Shown here piece after piece: positions 24,438-38,500 of a DNA stretch of 64,000 nt (the stretch's first letter is position 1; every line of letters starts with the position of its first letter). Below the pieces are notes generated by a model. It had not been told where the DNA came from, made no database searches, and saw nothing but the letters and a program-made list of their open reading frames with translations. This stretch comes from Dreissena polymorpha. Lineage: Eukaryota > Mollusca > Bivalvia > Myida > Dreissenidae. The stretch is taken from the NCBI RefSeq assembly GCF_020536995.1, contig NC_068365.1, forward strand, positions 40,889,947-40,953,946, in the 5' to 3' direction. Made by a program: the position numbers and the translations under genes.

Positions 24438-27400
24438 CTGAAAACAGTTATTGAACACGATAGAATCCTATTCAGTTAAGTTGATGCCAATACATGTGCA
24501 TGTATTGCCATTAGCGGTTAATATGGAAACACGGTACGTTACAGGTTACAATATACTAAACAATTGAGTCATGAAGGAATAATTGAGTCATGAAGGAAGG
24601 AATAATTGAGTCATGAAGGGCTATACTCTCTAAACAAAACATCATATTTTACTCGAAAGCATGCTTTACTCTTTAGACTGTTGTTCTGGTTTAATCGTTT
24701 TGGTGATATTGATAGGGTAAGCACAGGTGTTCACTACTAAATCCCTGAAATATGATAAAGTTAGAGATTTAGGTAAAAAAAAATGGCACTGAAAAAGGTT
24801 ACAATCCACTAGAAAACGGCCGAAAAAAAGAAGGTGCAAAAACAGTCGATTTTGATATGTGTCAAACTCTTTTTATCCCCCGCCAAAGGCGGAGGGATAT
24901 TGTTTTCGCGTTGTCCGTCCGTCCGTCCGGCTGTCCGTCCGTCCGTCCGACCGGCACTTTTGTGTCCGGCTCAATATCTTGAAAGTGCTTTGGCGGATTT
25001 CATTGAAACTTGGTATGAGTATATATATGGATAAGACGATGATGCACGCCATATGGCATTGTACACCATCTGTTTATAATGGAGGTATGGCCCTTTGTAT
25101 CTTGAAAATATGCTGTTTACTATAGGCACTTTTGTGTCCGGAGCCATATCTTGGAAGTGCTTTGGCGGATTTCATTGAAACTTGGTATGAGTATATATAT
25201 GGATAAGATGATGATGCACGCCAAATGGCATTGTACACCATCTGTTAATAACGGAGTTATGGCCCTTTGTACCTTGAAAAAATGCTTTTTACTATAGGCA
25301 CTTTTGTGTCCGGAGCCATATCTTGGAAGTGCTTTGGGGGATTTCATTGAAACTTGGTAAGAGTATATATATGGAAAAGAGGATGATGCACACCAAATGG
25401 CTTTGTATACCATCTGTTAAGAACGGAGTAATGGCCCTTTGTTTTGTAGTATGTTCATCCGTCTGATTTGAACCCATCCCTAAACAAAAGATATGTTGCG
25501 GGGGATATCAATTCTACGAATTTGCTTGTTTGGATTGAACATGACATATCTTCCTTCTTGGTTCAATCAATTAAGCTTAGAATGTCCTTTAAGAAAAGGT
25601 ATGGTTATGGGGGTCTCTATGTGAAAAATGTTGCATTTATTTTCACTTAAAGTTGTCGCTTTTACATTGAATTATATAGGACAAACATTTAGTATATTGT
25701 GACCTACAATCTCCTCGCAGTAATTAACTCCCCTAAAAGGTTAACGGCCATGAATACTATCGTAAGTGAAATACTTATTGTTGTGGAAGGATATTTGGTT
25801 TATAACTTTTCCCCATTTTTATTGAAAATCAATCATTTTTCTAAATGCTTGACAAGTGTGGTGTTAAGGCCACAATGGACAAGAAACAGAAAACAATTTT
25901 AACCATAAAGAACAACAATAATATTTAAATCGATTATTAAAAATGGCTTGTTACAGCGAGAGGGATTTGATAAGTGTTATATGCTTTGAACCTGTCAAAT
26001 CTCTCCGCAAAGAGCTTGTACATTGAACACGCTTTGTTGAATCATATTTTTCATAAATATTTGTATTTTACCGCTGTAACGAAGGGGATCTTATATAACA
26101 CTAATAAACGGCGAATAACTGGCGGATTTGTAACGATTTATAGCCTGTGAGTGTACATGTTCTTACCTAGGAGCAGCGTTCCGTAATGCTTTAGACTGTA
26201 TCATCCCGATGTCAGTGTTCCTACAGATGACCTTACCTAGGAGCAGCGTTCCGTAATGCTTTAGACTGTGTCATCCCGATGTCAGTGTTCCTACAGATGA
26301 CCTTACCTAGGAGCAGCGTTCCGTAATGCTTTAGACTGTATCATCCCGATGTCAGTGTTCCTACAGATGACCTTGGCCAGTGTCTGAGTTCGTATCTGAT
26401 TTAGTTGCTCTGAAAAACGTGTCCTACAGTTTTGTCTCAAAGGTACAATTTCATAGTTTTGGTTTGGACAAAGTACTTCTCCACAATATAGTTTACCAAT
26501 TTGACAATACTATCAACACGCTTTAAATTGTTGTTGATTGTTACAATATAATTATCAATAGGAAAGGTTCCGAAACTGGAAAATATGGTTGGCTTATTAA
26601 TTCTTTACATGTTGTCAGGTCTTGTAAGAATCAAAATAATTAACACATTCAAGTTGTTTATGTGTAAATAAACAACTATAAAATGTATATCGTTCTAATG
26701 CGTATGTTTCAAATACTTTAACTGGGCTCACGCCTTAATTGCTTGATTCATATACATAAAAACTAAAAATTAGTGTGTAGTAACAGATTAAGAGCTCAAA
26801 ATAGAAAATTGTTTCTAAAATATAATAATAATTTTGATGTGATGAAATATGCATGTTTAAACTTACGAACGGTAAAGCCGACGACGCCACTGTTCTCGTA
26901 GTAGAAGCGGTCGCCCTTCTTCAGTGACCGGAACTGCTGACCGATGATGCAGGCGAACGTGGGCCCCAACATCCCGCCGGCTACGGGCCTCTCCGACACG
27001 CCGCCGGTAAACAGATCGATGTCCTCGGGGTCGCTTAAAAACAGCAGGGACATGATAAAGGCGCAAGATTTTAATTTTTTTTAGACAGTGACACTAGGAT
27101 CAACCAACAATTCAGGTTTACTGCGAGACTGATTCTTTCTATGTTAAGTGCCTGATGTCAAAATACTAAATAATTTAACCACAGTTAAATGGATTTGAGT
27201 CGTTCGTTCCTAACTTGTTTTAGTGGAATTTGGTGCAAGCTAAACTATCAGTATTCTTTAATCAAGCAGAGCGCGTAATAATATATAGTACCGGTATTTA
27301 TCAAAACCAACAAAGTTTTCACAACTTATTTATGTCACTTATTAGCAATTTTCACTAAATGCACGTGCGCCTGACTATTTGACAGCTCCGCTAGTATCTT

Positions 27401-30400
27401 TGGTGTTTCCTCACTCATGGTGCGCGTCGTTAATGGAAAAAAGGCCATATCAGCATATGTTAAAAAAGTCTGATAAGCCCTTCAGGCTCTTAAAGGACGA
27501 AATGTGTATTGCAGGATCCAGTTGGTCAAAATTTTACCGGTTGGTTGAATTTACTTCGGTTAAAGTTTTGAGATACATTTCTCTTTCTAAACTGGAAAAC
27601 ACTCAACGTCGGCTGCAAACTTATTCAGAACCATGTAATGTTTATGAAGCGTATTTAATTCACCAAGACATATCAAATCTGTATGAATAAGAAAATCAAC
27701 AGTGATTACCTTTAATACGTGTTTTGTTCACAACTTTGCCCTGTAAGCTTAGACGCTGAGACTTGATTTCTTGATTGGATTACCTGTATATTAGCAGAAG
27801 TTGCGCTTGGACGCTGGCCTCGTGCGAGAAATTACCGCTCAGTCCACAGAACCGGCGCCACGCCTGGTAACCGGGGATTCCGTGGTCACGGGCACGCTGG
27901 ATGTTAATGGCCGCCAGGTCGCCGCCGAACCCCGGCGCTTGCTCGAACAGGTGCCTAGTACATTACAGGCATTTGATAAGTGAACTGAACACATATACAT
28001 ATTTATCAATATATTATACATGTATAAAGAAGAAGTAATATTATTTCTGTGAAAAAGTAGAATGTTTTGTTGCTAGGGCCGGCTAGCACAGTCGGTATAA
28101 CGCTGAACTACAATTAACGGGATCGCGTGTTCGGTTCTCTGCCCGGCCTTATAAACAGAATTACCATTACCTCTGATTCAAGTAGGGAATTCGAAAGTTA
28201 CTGGAATAAGAATATGTGGACTAGGACGTGGTAAACTTAATTAGCAAGAAAAAGTGTGAGTTGGTTAACCCTTTTAGCGCATGAACCGAATTGTAAGGCC
28301 TTTGCAGTTTACAGTTTGGATCCAGATGAGACGCCACAGAACTGTTTGATATTCTGATAATATTCTTTGAAATAAAATCGAAGAAAATGCTAATTTTAGA
28401 AATTCAGCAGACGACATTTTAGCAGACGACAAATATCCCAGCATGCAAAGGGTTAACCATGATATAACTGAAACAGTGTTAAAAACGACCGAAATATCCA
28501 TACAAACAAGCCAACAACATGTTTGTAGGTTATTTTTTTACTCGGAACATTTTATATTAATATTTTATTGATTTTATAAAACGGTAGTGACCGTTGCCGT
28601 AGTTAAAGAATGGTTTAAGACCACTTTTTCTGAAATGCTCGTACTGGTCAAAGCGGGAATTGTTTATATACAAAAAATATTAGAAATAGAAATAATTAAA
28701 AAGGTATCTGGTTCTCCAAGAATCTTGCTAATTCCTGTAATATGAATGACGGACTGTAGAGTATCAGATTCAATAGAAAAATATCAAATAAAGCCACACC
28801 TTGTCACTTGCTCTGTCAGCTCCTTGTCCACCTTTTCGGAAGGGGCTATCGTCAAGCCTCGGCAGATCTGACCAACGCCGTGAGAATACACGAGATCCGG
28901 TCTCAGAAACTCGTCCTTGAGAAGCTTGTCAGACGTGACGCTAGCGCCGTTGTGCGCCTGCACGCGCTGGAAGATCATGCTGTGTCCGAACCGGAAGGCG
29001 GCGGCCATGAATCCGTTGCGTATCATGGGCATCTCACTAGCGCTGTAACCTATGGTGGACATCGATATTAACCCAGTTATGCCTAGTGGACTCTCCCATC
29101 CTTCTAAATGGGATCAATTTATTTCCAAAATTAGGGATGTCTAGTTTATTTGTTTCTATATTTAGAATATTTCTTACAGAAATTCCTTTAAGCAAACAGC
29201 GCAGACCCTGATGTCTACGCTGTTTGCCAAGGCCTTTTTTCTAGACGCTAGGCATAAATGGGTGAAAGATAACTATGGTGCAGTTGTCAGTTGGTCAGTT
29301 GTTTAGTTCAAATGTGTTTCATGGGCCTATACTATGCATGATGACTTTGGTGACTTTTAAATTCAACGGGTGAACTGAAGTATGAATGACTTTTTTATTT
29401 TGGGTAAACGGTTATCACGAAGTTTTAATATTATTAAAATCAATTGCTAGAATGTGTTGAACGTCTGTATGGAATAAAAAGGCATGTTTCAAATAGGATC
29501 AAACAGGTCTAGAGTCCAGGTCAAGAGTCCAGGTCTAGAGTCCAGGTCTATTAATTAAATTTGACGTGAAATCACTTATATAACATAATAAACCTCGTAT
29601 GTGTTTTAAAAGTTTATACCGGCATGAATTGCACATATTATTAAGTCCTTAAAAAGCGAACGCGCCAACATACCGCCGAAATACCCAGATGCCTGAGGCT
29701 TCAGTCCATACTGGTTCATGGGGGACGCCCCGAGGATCTCTGGAAGGTACTCATTGAAAGTCACGTGCTGAATGATGGCGATGACGATCTTCCGGGCCTC
29801 CTGGTACAGCGTCTCGTCATTCCAGGCCGGTTGCAGCGCCGCGAGTGCTGTGGCGAGACGGTTGTGCTCCCGGACAAATACTGTTTGCAAGGCGGCAAGG
29901 GCCGGCTGCGAGTTTACACGCGAGTCACCTGTGGGGATCAATCGTTATACATCGGCTATCTCCAGAATGCTCCTAAAGACATCGACTGTCTCCGGAATGC
30001 TCCGTAAGACATCGACTGTCTAAGGAATGCTGCTGAAATATTTTTTTTTTGTAGGAACCGTCTTTGCCCACGGGGTTATTGTAGGGAAACAAGGGACCTT
30101 AAACTCAACGAAGTGTTGTCGGATATAATAAGAGACAAAATGAGCCTTTTGATTGTCGTAATATTTCACGATCTATTTCAATAGATTTTGTATTAATTGT
30201 ACTAAAATTCATTAGCCAAGTCAATTCTTACCTGCCAGGAAGCAGGGTCTGCTGGGAACGCTGACGGTGCAACTGGCACCGGAGGGGTCACTTGGTAGCA
30301 AATCGTTATTGGTCTTCAGTTTTCCTACAGGAATTACAAAATGCTGGTACTACGGTTTAGTTAAATACAAAATCAATTAATTATGTTGATTGAAAGCTAA

Positions 30401-33400
30401 GTTTCAACCTGACCATAAACATATTGTTCTTCTTCGTCCACATATTCATTATCATCATCATGATTTTCTTAATCAGCATCATCATAATCATAACAACAAC
30501 AACAAAAACATCATCACTATAACTATAACAATCTACAACTCCGCACTTGTCGTCATCGTTATTATTGCCATCATCATCATAACCGATCTAATCATAATCA
30601 CCAAAACGATAATATTCATCATCGACGTCTTATTCAGCATTATCATCATCATTATAAACATCATCATCACCGACACAATAACTAATATGGTCATTTAAGT
30701 TAGCGTCATTGATATCTTCGTATTTATCGTAAATATAGCAATATATGACAGACAATAGAAATATCTGTTTTAGCAACAGCAGCACCAGTGTCGTTGTTTT
30801 ACCCATCATATTTTTATCAGCATTATAACTTAATTCAGTACCTCCAACAAAAGTTCGCAGTGAGTCTGCGGTGGTATTGTCGGACCCGTAGATAAGAGAC
30901 CCGTCAATAAAGTGTGTGTTCTGGTTCAACTGTTCGCGGAAAGCTGAAACAAAGCATAATGCAGAGCACGGAGTGTATATTGACAGGAGATGAATCGAGT
31001 ATTTGACCCTTACTTTAGTAAATTCAATCTTATGCAAAAACTATTCATCCGATTTTATTGGTTTATACGTTATCTTGTTGCTTATTAATTCCTCTTTCAA
31101 AAAAATATAACTTTTAGTATATTCCTGTTGTTATTAATGGATTTATAGCGAGTTAAACACAAGAAATACAAATTTTATGTTTTACCACCGCGCGTTTTAA
31201 CGTGTCGTGGCTATCGATCTTTTACGATTAGCGTACAGCGAAGCGCCGAGGTTATACATTTTGATGTACCCACTCACGTCTTTTGTTAAATTATAGTTTC
31301 ATTTCTCGGCCGATTTTGACAAATTATATATCATTAGAAAGCTTACGTTACGCAGTAAACAGATATATCAATATATATTAAGTTTTTCTTCTGATTTCGA
31401 CAGCCCGGCGAGTTATAACTTTAACTTTTGCAAATATCATACCGTTTTGGAGTTTTAGAATCTAGATTTACGGTTGACATGTTCGTACTTAATACCAATT
31501 TGTAGCGTTTATATTTGGAGTTCAGTTTTAAAAATTACATCTTGCTTAGGAGAAAAGAATTCTGTATACGATAGAAAAAAATTTTGTTTAAAAACCAAAG
31601 TAATTAAGGAATGAAGGCGGGAAAATGTAGCGCGCGTTCCTAACGCACTGAACTGATGCTACGGTCTTGGCGATTATGCTTTTGTTTAGAAATCGGCCAT
31701 TGAATTTCTTTTGCCATCTTATTATATTTTTTATGGAATATATTGTAGTATTTTGTTCACGAAACATATCAATAAAGCTTATTATAAATGAATCTTAATA
31801 AATTAACGATTTCAGCTCTTGTTTATAACACAGAAAGGTTGTAAAATTTATGATGAAACAGCGTATATAGCGGACCCTCTCGATATTATTCGGCTTTGCA
31901 TGCATACTTGAAATAAAATGGGTGTCAAAAACATTCATCGTTTGCTGTTTATTATCAACAAGGTAATTATGTATAATTATTTGAAATGTTATTTACCTTA
32001 AATTATCAATTTATTAAAGATTCTTGAAAATCACGGTCCGTGTTACGCGGGTCATTTCGTATTTTGACATCAGGGCATCATGTCCAACTATTGAAAATCA
32101 GATTTTTTCACCGGGACGATGACGGCTTGGATTTAGACAGGCAGACAGATAGTTTATTCAGACTTAAACAACAGTACATCGTCTTCAACTCAAATATATA
32201 AATTATTTTTAGACGAATTGTTAGGTGATTACACATATAGCAGTGATGATTCTGAGAATGTTGCCATGTTTCTTATCCGTGTATTCTAGAGTCCATGGTT
32301 TGAGCATTTTTATCGCGGTGTTCAAAAAAAGATATCTCAATAATCTTGTTTATTGATAGATCTGTGGTTTTATTGCCCCTGTGTTCAGCACAAACCAATT
32401 ATCTCGTTATGATCAGATACTGTGCCGACCAATACTAAATAACACTATGGTGTCATACGCCACAGCAGGGACCTATACTTGTATATTGGTCCCTAACCAC
32501 AGGTGGCAATGTCTGGTCAGATTACACTTTTTATGATACCTCCATGTCTTCTCGTGGTATTAGTGGTCATTTCTTGGAGTAATGTAACGCCCAATACTCA
32601 ATTTTGCGTTTATGAGATATGTAGCGTATTGAAAACATTTATAGTCATCTGCCCATACAGATTGCCATAAACTAAATACTGTATAAATGTCAGCCAGCTA
32701 AATCACAATAATTATAAGTGCTTAATACCTATACATGTACATTTTAAACATTTAAAAAATCTAATACTTAACATTTAACGTATTTAGCGGGTACCGGTAA
32801 AAAAACTCCGTCATTTCGTAGTCCTATAAAGAGTGTATGAATAATCTTTCCGAAAAATACAAATAATACAGTGTTTTAATTTAGAATTCTATATATTTAT
32901 AACTCTGTTAACTTATAAAGATATTTCAATATACATGCATAGACAGTTGACCGTGATTTTCAAGAATCTTTAAATAATTTTAATTAATTTATAATTTATG
33001 GTTAATAACCTTTCATATAATTTTACATAATTACCTTTTTGATAATAAACAACAAACGATGAATGTTTTGACACCCATTATATTTGAAGTATGCAAAGCC
33101 GAAAAATATCAAGAGGGTCCGCTATACATTTGTATACGCTGTTTCATCATAAAATTAACACCCTTTCTGTGTTATAATCAAGAGCTGAAATCGTAAATTT
33201 ATTAAGCTTCATTAATACTTAGCTTTATGGATATGTCTCTAGAACAAAATATTTCAATATATTTCATAAAAAATATAATAATCATGGCAAAGGAAATTCA
33301 ATGGCCGGTATCTAAACAAAAGCATAATCGCCAAGACCGTAGCATCAGTTCAGAGCGTTAGGAACGCGCGCTACATTTTCCCGCCTTCATTCCTTAATTA

Positions 33401-35341
33401 CTTTAGTTTTTAAACAATTTTTTTTTCTATCGTATACAGAATTCTATTCTCCTAAGCAAGATGTTATTTTTAAAACTGAATTCCAAATATAAACGCTACA
33501 AATCGGTATAAAGTACGAACATGTCAACCGTAAATCTAGATTCTAAAACTCCAAAACGGTATGTTATTTGCAAAAGTTAAAGTTATAACTCGCCGGGCTG
33601 CCGAAATCAGAAGAAAAACTCAATATATAATGATATATCTGAAAACTACGTTACGTTAGCTTTCTAATGATATATAATTTGTCAAAATCGGCCTAGAAAT
33701 GAAACTATAATTTAACAAAATACGTGAGTGAGTACATCAAATTTATAACCTCGGCGCTTCGAGAAAAGATCGATAGTTACGACACGGTCACGTGACTTAG
33801 ACACGACAAGATATTTGGCGTAACGGTCCCGTTTCTTATCCGTGTAATCTAGAATCCGTGTGCAGAGTGAGATAATTGTTATTCTTCTACGAAAAAAACA
33901 ACAACAAAAAACAACAGCAAAAAAACAATACGCATAATGGATATGCGCATTACAATAATACAATGGGCGTATCAACATGGCTGCTTAAAATCGTTAAACC
34001 CCATTCGTATTTAAGGGAAATTTCGACAATTTTCAAATGATATTTTCATTGTGAAAATCGAAGATTTTGGCCAAAAAACCCATCCCTTTATCATGTACCA
34101 GAGAAACTCCGGAATATGTAAATTAAAGTTAAATGAACGTCCACAAACTTGCAAGTTATTGTCTGGTTTATGAAATACTTAAAATTAAATTCAGACGCTA
34201 AGTGGTTATAAGCGCATTTTTTTAATAATGTGTTAATATATGGAAATCGCAAATGCGAGCATGAAAAGTGCTATGTTGACATGTACAGTAATTAACCTAC
34301 GGACGTAATTAAAAAATAAATTTATGAAATCGTTTTTAAATTCTTTCAATACATTTCAGTTAAAGAACTCAATGTAAACAATTTTGTTGTTTTTATTAAC
34401 ACGCAAGCACACCCAGTTCAGGATTTGGTTTACGTTCACTCCAGACATAGATACGCTTTTTGAGACATACCAACAGTGCACGCCAGGTTCGGGGTCGGAA
34501 GAGAACGCACGAGGTTCATGCACGTACGATTTGGTGGAAAATACGGGTCACCGGGCGGAATCTCTATGGGGAAACACGTGTGTCTAAAATATCCATAAAA
34601 ATGATGCTTGTTATTACAACAAAAATATACATACAAAAATGCTTCACAGTGTTATCGGTATTATGTAACAATTTTATTGATGAGGTTGCGGTTTGATAGT
34701 TTAATAGTATGGTATATTCTAGCTTCAACTTCTTTTGAGACAAACGGTTCATTTGACCTTATTTAAAGCAAGTATTAATATAACAAGCGGTATCTAAATG
34801 AAAGTTTAACATCTTTCTAAATATAAGTGACTTTTCTTCCGTATTTGCCCAGTGAGGACGAAGTATATAACTTTTTCAAAACAGAGAATTTCTGGACCCT
34901 TCTTCGAATATGTGTTCTTCAATCATAAACCGGTCGACTGTCTCAGAAAAAAAGACATGGCAATGCGTTAACTTGTGCATACTGTCACACTGGCATGACT
35001 TGGTTAGTGAGTTCGGTTTCAAATGGCTACGTGTATTTAAAGGTACTGTTGTAGATATTTTTTGCTATTTTTGTTTTATTAAGTGATAAACTGTTTTTCC
35101 TGCAGTAATTGCAATTGATGATTAAGTTGATGCTGTAGTGATGGCTACCGCTGCTGCTGATGGTGGTGATGATGACACCGATGGTGATAATGATGGTAAT
35201 GCTCATGTTTATGATGTTGATGATGATGATGATGATGATTATGATGATACTGATAATGATGATGATGCTGCTGCTGCTGCTGCTGATGATGATGATACTG
35301 ATGGTAATGATGAGCATGATGGTAATTATGACGACGACGAC

Positions 35342-35411
<70 letters not shown>

Positions 35412-35418
35412 TTGTTGT

Positions 35419-35508
<90 letters not shown>

Positions 35509-38500
35509 CGATGACGACGACGACGACGACGATGACGATGATGATGATGATGATGATGATGATGACGATGATTATGGTGAGTCACTTACCTATCAGGGCT
35601 TCCACAGCAATCTATATTGGAACCAGCATAGCCTGCAACGAAAGTAGACATGCAAATAATGCCTTGCAGTTATAATGTCAGTAGTATGGAGGATTTGCGT
35701 AAATTGAAACAAAAATGCATTATGTAATCAAATTGCCAAATAATGCCAAGGATCTTTGCAAAATAATTAAACATATGTTGATCAAATATCGGACCTGATC
35801 CAAGAATATCAACTCATTGTGTATAATTATGGAGTGAAGAGGGGCCCGAGATAACCTGGGCAAGTGTTTATATGAACGAAATGTTTAAAACGCCACGAAT
35901 GGTTGCTGTTTCACGAACAAAATGAGATAAGAGTTTCATAAAAGGATAATGATTTTAATGACAAGAACACTGGTTGTGTTTGTTGGAACAGAGTTTCAAC
36001 ATGAATGCACGCTGTTCAACTTTTCCACGACCACGTGGTACCGTTAACTTCTTTTTATTGAAAACATTATAATGACTATCCAACCGGAGTTATCAAAATC
36101 ATAATTTAATCCATTTATGCCTAGTGTCTAGAAAAAAGGCCTTGGCAAACAGCGTAGACCCAGATGAGACGCCGCATGATGCGGCGTCTCATCAGGGTCT
36201 GCGCTGTTGGCTTAAAAGAATTTATGTAAGAAATATTCTAAATATAGAAATAAGTATGCTAGACATCCCTAATTTTTGCAAAAAAATGATCCAATTTAGA
36301 AGGATGGGAGATTCCACTAGGCATAAATGGGTTAGACATATTTCGTTCACTCGTTTGCAAACTGGTCTACATAATTATTGTATGCAAACATCGCTAGAAA
36401 ATTAATAATAAAATATAAAAACAATTATATACGCAGATAAAAAAATCATTTTCTTTTCCAAACGTTTGTGTAAAAATCAGTCATTTGCAACATTTTTATG
36501 TGTCATTATTAATTGTGTCCTTTATTAACGTCCTTATTAAATTTAAGCGAAGATTGATTTGTAGTACAGTCGACGCCATTGTTCCTCTTTATCTCGAGTT
36601 CCGTTTTTTCCCTTCCTCGCTTGCCCAAATGTTTTCGGTGGCTTTTAACTTAAATGAGTTACTCAATACTTTGAATGTTTAGTTTAAACCTATTTATTTT
36701 AGCTCTATTGCATCGAAAGCCTAAGGCTTATTGAAACGCTTTCAGGTCCGTTTCCCTGGTAGAACCAGTAGTTGGTGTCTTTTGGGGAGATCTAAAGAAC
36801 GCTTCCACGGCGGGGATCGAACCAGTGACCTCCCGGTCGCTAGGCGAACACCATGTCCACTACGCCACGGCAACCTCGACCTTTGAATGATGTGGGAGAC
36901 AATGACGATTATGATGACAGCTGCGATTGTTTGGACGATGACCCGATGTAGTTGACGATGACGCTCCATATACTCCGTTTTAACAAATATAATGACAAAT
37001 ACAACTTAGGTGATCAAACATGGTGGTTTTGACGATGATTTGAATGATGATAATGATACTGATTACAATAACAATGATGATGATAATGCTGCTGCTGTCG
37101 CTACTGATGCTGCTGTTGATGACGACGACGACGATGATGCTGCTGATGATTATGAGGATGATTATACTGACAATTATTAAGGTAGTAGTTACTATTTCCA
37201 TTTCGACGCTGCCTTTGACGATGATGATTTCGAAGCTACTGCTGATGATCATGAGTATGATGATGATGACGATGATGATATTAATGGTATTGACGATAAT
37301 GCCGATGAAAAAAAGAAGTTAGTGCATCAAAAAAGCTTAAAGCCTTGGTGGCGACATCGATGGTAGGCCATGTGCAACGACGATTTTAACATTATTGAGT
37401 CACCTTGAGACAGTGCGTTGAACTGTATATCATGGCTGAGGAACTGCCCGTACTGCATGGTCATGTGGGTCATCTTCGGCTGGAAGATCACCAGGTTCGT
37501 GTGGAAGTCGCGGCTGATGTTGCGAACGTTTGGCAAATTTCCCCCCAACACGCTTAGAGTCCTAGGATCCGAGATACCTGCAAAGTACGGAAAGCATATT
37601 GTTAAGTTAATACGCGTGTATTACATAATACGTGTTGAGTTTATGTAGAAAGCGCCAAACAAGTACAGGGACTTGGCGTGTACGTGTTGCCCAAGCAGAT
37701 ATGATTAATGATCTTACTGATGTGGCAAAATTACATATTATGTTTGTTTGAAATAACAATAAGATATACAATCTACCAATTTAGTTTTCAGTATAACGAA
37801 ATTCTCCATAAAATATTTTGGTATGTTTTATGCGTTGCTAAATGTTTCATGTGCAAGGGAGAAATTTAAGTTACAGCAAACGTCGTACGCATTTCGATAT
37901 TATACGCAGTAATTTAAATAACAAAATGTCTGCCGCAAACTATATAAACAAAGAAAAACAATTAGACTTACCGTAACAGTCCACAGTGAACTGACATTGT
38001 CTTAACCCATTTATGCCTAGCGTCTAGAAAAAAAGGCCTTGACAAACAGCGTAGACCCAAATGAGACGCCGCATGATGTGGCGTCTTATCAGAGGTCTGC
38101 GCTGTTTGCTTAAAGGATTTTCTGTAAGAAATATTCTAAATATGGAAATAAATATACTAGACATCCCTAATTTTGGAAATAAATTGATCCAATTTAGAAG
38201 GGTGGGAGGGTCCACTAGGCATAAATGGGTTAACCCACGGTATATATTTCGTTACAACAGCATGTCTAATAAGTTATCAATCTAGAAGCCAAAAAAATCT
38301 TAAAGTGCTTAGGCTTCGACTGCAATTGAGTAATTAAGTACCGTCGTCATATGCCGGAATCAAATGTCGCTCGAAGGGCGTCTGCGAACGACCCCATAAA
38401 GGGTTGAGCAAGTTGTTACAGGAGCCGTCTGCTGTTCTATAGTTAACCCCGGATGGGCACGTGGGCGGGCTGTACGGGCACCAAAAGGAACCCAGAGATA

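Noticed and set aside
24834-25125. Frame with RPSVRPSVRP
   Set aside because: It comes from a (GTCC)n run in a dispersed bivalve repeat, a frequent false gene call.
26237-26301. Second and third 70-bp units as alternative cassette exons
   Set aside because: The intervening 16-bp segments are too short to be spliced as introns, and retention gives an in-frame TAA.
35138-35675. Poly-Asp, poly-Met and poly-His frames
   Set aside because: GAT microsatellite within a peroxidase intron.
36124-36405. Frame starting [20 protein letters not shown]
   Set aside because: It reads through a palindromic TTAA MITE; the same words recur in other copies.
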